Below, piece after piece: positions 18,799 to 20,105 of a stretch of 20,105 nt of DNA. The position numbers were made by a program, and so were the translations under genes. Source of the stretch: DASVDK01 sp036381125 [NCBI: Thermodesulfobacteriota bacterium] (lineage in GTDB: Bacteria; DASVDK01). The first letter of the stretch is position 1. Every line of letters starts with the position of its first letter. The notes below the pieces were generated by a model, which saw only the letters and a list, made by a program, of their open reading frames with translations, searched no databases and was not told the DNA's origin. The stretch covers positions 1-20,105 of the forward strand of contig DASVDK010000216.1 of assembly GCA_036381125.1 (NCBI GenBank), written 5' to 3'.

Positions 18799-20007
18799 CT
18801 ACCCGAGCCTCCGCAGCGAGAAGCCGGCCTCGGCGATGCGGCGGACGATCTCGACCGCGTGCGCATCGCCGCGCGTCTCGACGTCCATCCGGATGCGGGT
18901 CCACGCGACCGGCAGGTCGAGCGACCCACGGTCGTGGAGGACGTGGAGGATGTTGCCGCCCGCCTCGCCGACCAGCGTCGAGATGCGCGCGAGTTGACCG
19001 GGACGGTCCGGGAGGTCGACGGTGAAGCGGATGAGGCGCCCGGCGCGGATGAGGCCCCGCTCGATGATCCGCGAGATCAGCGTCACGTCGATGTTGCCGC
19101 CCGACAGGACGAGCACCGTGGGCCCGTCGGCCGCCGGGACGCGGCCGGCGAGGAGCGCGGCGAGCGGCACCGCGCCGGCCCCCTCGGCGATGAGCTTCAC
19201 CTTCTCCATGAGGAGGAGGATCGCCTCGGCGATCTCCTCCTCCTCGACGGTGACGATGTCGTCGACGTAGCGCTCGAGGAGCGGGAAGGTCCGCTCCCCG
19301 ACGCACTTCAGCGCGATGCCGTCGGCGATGGTGCCGATCCGGTCGAGCCGAACCGGACGGCCCGAGCGCCGGGCGGCGAGGGCCGCGGCGGCGCCGGCCG
19401 CCTGCACGCCGATCACCTTCACGCCGGGCAGCCGTGACTTGAGCGCCAGCGCGCTCCCCGCGCAGAGGCCGCCGCCGCCGATGGGGATCACCACCACGGC
19501 CGCCTCGGGGCACTGCTCGGCCACCTCGAGGCCGACGGTCCCCTGGCCGGCAATCACGTCGTCGTCGTCGAACGCCGGCACGTAGGTCGCGCCGGTCTCG
19601 GCCGTGAGCGCGGCCGCCCGCGCGTGGGCGTCGTCGTACGTCGCCCCGGCGAGGACCACGCGCGCGCCGAGCGCCCGGGTGGCCTCCACCTTGGTGATGG
19701 AGGTCAGCTCCGGCATCACGATCGTGACGGGCACGCCGAGGCTCCTCGCGGCGAAGGCGAGCCCCTGCGCGTGATTGCCCGCCGAGGCCGCGACGACGCC
19801 TCGGGCGCGGACCTCGGGCGCCATGGTGGCGAGCCGGTTCACGGCCCCCCGGATCTTGAACGAGCCGGTCCGCTGGAGGTTCTCCGCCTTGAGCCGGACG
19901 TCCCGGCCCACGAGCGCCGACAGCGCCCGCGAGGCGAGGAGCTGCGTCACCTCGGCGGCGTCGGCGATCCGCAGGCGCGCCGCCTCGATCTCCGCGAGGC
20001 CGATCAT
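18799..20007 (-). CDS. ilvA: Threonine ammonia-lyase (threonine dehydratase) with C-terminal ACT domain
   Basis: PLP-dependent enzyme that converts threonine to 2-oxobutanoate and ammonia, feeding isoleucine synthesis; serine may also be used. It has 402 residues, matching the shorter single-ACT type rather than the 510-residue E. coli IlvA with its larger regulatory domain. The Schiff-base lysine is K51 (RTGSFKIRGA), the substrate loop is ASAGNHAQG (74-82), the phosphate-binding loop is PIGGGGLCAG (175-184), and VLSGGNIDV comes near the end of the catalytic domain. The ACT domain spans about 328-400 (FTVDLPDRPGQLARISTLVGEAGGNI, VETRGDAHAVEIVRRIAEAGF) and probably binds an amino-acid effector. 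The ATG overlaps the der stop as ATGA (20004-20007). It could equally be catabolic (tdcB-like); with no other isoleucine genes nearby, the role is inferred. Confidence 0.95.
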   Translation of the reverse strand: MIGLAEIEAARLRIADAAEVTQLLASRALSALVGRDVRLKAENLQRTGSFKIRGAVNRLATMAPEVRARGVVAASAGNHAQGLAFAARSLGVPVTIVMPELTSITKVEATRALGARVVLAGATYDDAHARAAALTAETGATYVPAFDDDDVIAGQGTVGLEVAEQCPEAAVVVIPIGGGGLCAGSALALKSRLPGVKVIGVQAAGAAAALAARRSGRPVRLDRIGTIADGIALKCVGERTFPLLERYVDDIVTVEEEEIAEAILLLMEKVKLIAEGAGAVPLAALLAGRVPAADGPTVLVLSGGNIDVTLISRIIERGLIRAGRLIRFTVDLPDRPGQLARISTLVGEAGGNILHVLHDRGSLDLPVAWTRIRMDVETRGDAHAVEIVRRIAEAGFSLRRLG

Positions 20008-20105
20008 CGGCCCGCCTCCGACGGCTCGCGCGCCGCCCGGCTCGCGTCGCGGCTGCGCGCCCGGAAGACGACCCGCACCGGCGTCCCCGTAAGGTCGAAC
20101 GCCTC
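20004..20105 (-). CDS. der: Ribosome-assembly GTPase Der (EngA), C-terminal end only
   Basis: The last 33 codons of a gene entering from the right edge: EAFDLTGTPVRVVFRARSRD followed by a short basic and Ala-rich tail to TGA at 20004. EAFDxxGTPVRxxFRxR is the hallmark end of the KH-like domain of Der, a double-GTPase needed for 50S subunit maturation. Too little is present to check the GTPase domains. The stop overlaps the ATG of the threonine ammonia-lyase gene as ATGA, so the two are probably cotranscribed and translationally coupled. Confidence 0.8.
   Translation of the reverse strand, partial: EAFDLTGTPVRVVFRARSRDASRAAREPSEAGR

Overview
The window is very GC-rich (about 70% G+C by eye), densely coded and almost entirely chromosomal in character. 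Gene starts are GTG as well as ATG, Shine-Dalgarno boxes are strong (GGAGG/AGGAGG), and many neighbouring genes overlap by 4 bp (ATGA/GTGA). It encodes housekeeping functions (DnaE, AccA, GuaB, GuaA, Der, threonine ammonia-lyase), an aerobic heme-copper oxidase and a probable outer-membrane protein, so the host is an aerobic, Gram-negative-type bacterium. A solo short repeat near 18.6 kb is of a kind I recall from soil metagenome genomes of Rokubacteria/Methylomirabilota and deltaproteobacterial lineages. That lineage guess is weak and rests on memory, not on a search.

Layout. (1) 1-1567, minus strand: an Rrf2-type regulator with three cysteines, then cytochrome c oxidase subunit II, then the start of subunit I. 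Divergent from it (1720-2385, plus) is a PAS-LuxR regulator with a four-cysteine cluster. A perfect 14-bp palindrome and a second inverted repeat lie between them. (2) 2427-3917, minus: a four-gene unit of small proteins (a shrunken carboxymuconolactone-decarboxylase-like remnant, an unknown protein, a DUF1772-like membrane protein and a two-helix membrane protein), with a good promoter upstream and a hairpin at its end. (3) 4188-9157, minus: GNAT-like protein, dnaE, accA. (4) 9288-12298: a large regulator (SARP-type DNA-binding and BTAD domains, TolB-like domain, TPRs) divergent from a SAM-dependent methyltransferase, with a 12-bp-arm perfect inverted repeat between them. (5) 12443-17847, minus: gamma-carbonic anhydrase, a cyclic-nucleotide-binding-domain-only protein, Ppx/GppA phosphatase, then guaB and guaA from their own promoter, and a truncated LysE-family remnant overlapping guaA. 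(6) 17931-18584, plus: predicted exported beta-barrel protein. (7) 18585-18798: gene-free, with the solo repeat. (8) 18799-20105, minus: threonine ammonia-lyase and the C-terminal end of der.

How the parts fit. The left end looks like a redox- or NO-responsive terminal oxidase locus, with two different cysteine-bearing regulators facing each other across a palindromic site. The centre is standard replication and lipid-precursor housekeeping (the common dnaE-accA pairing), followed by a regulator/methyltransferase pair. The right half couples GMP synthesis (guaB-guaA) with an exopolyphosphatase/pppGpp-phosphatase family protein and a cyclic-nucleotide-sensing protein, which suggests a link between nucleotide supply and second-messenger or alarmone metabolism. 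No tRNA, rRNA, CRISPR array, prophage or intact insertion sequence was seen. The most interesting items are the cis-regulatory palindromes (1617-1630, 11359-11387, 15824-15837), the cysteine-cluster PAS-LuxR protein, the gamma-CA/cNMP/Ppx unit, and two genes that appear to have lost internal segments.
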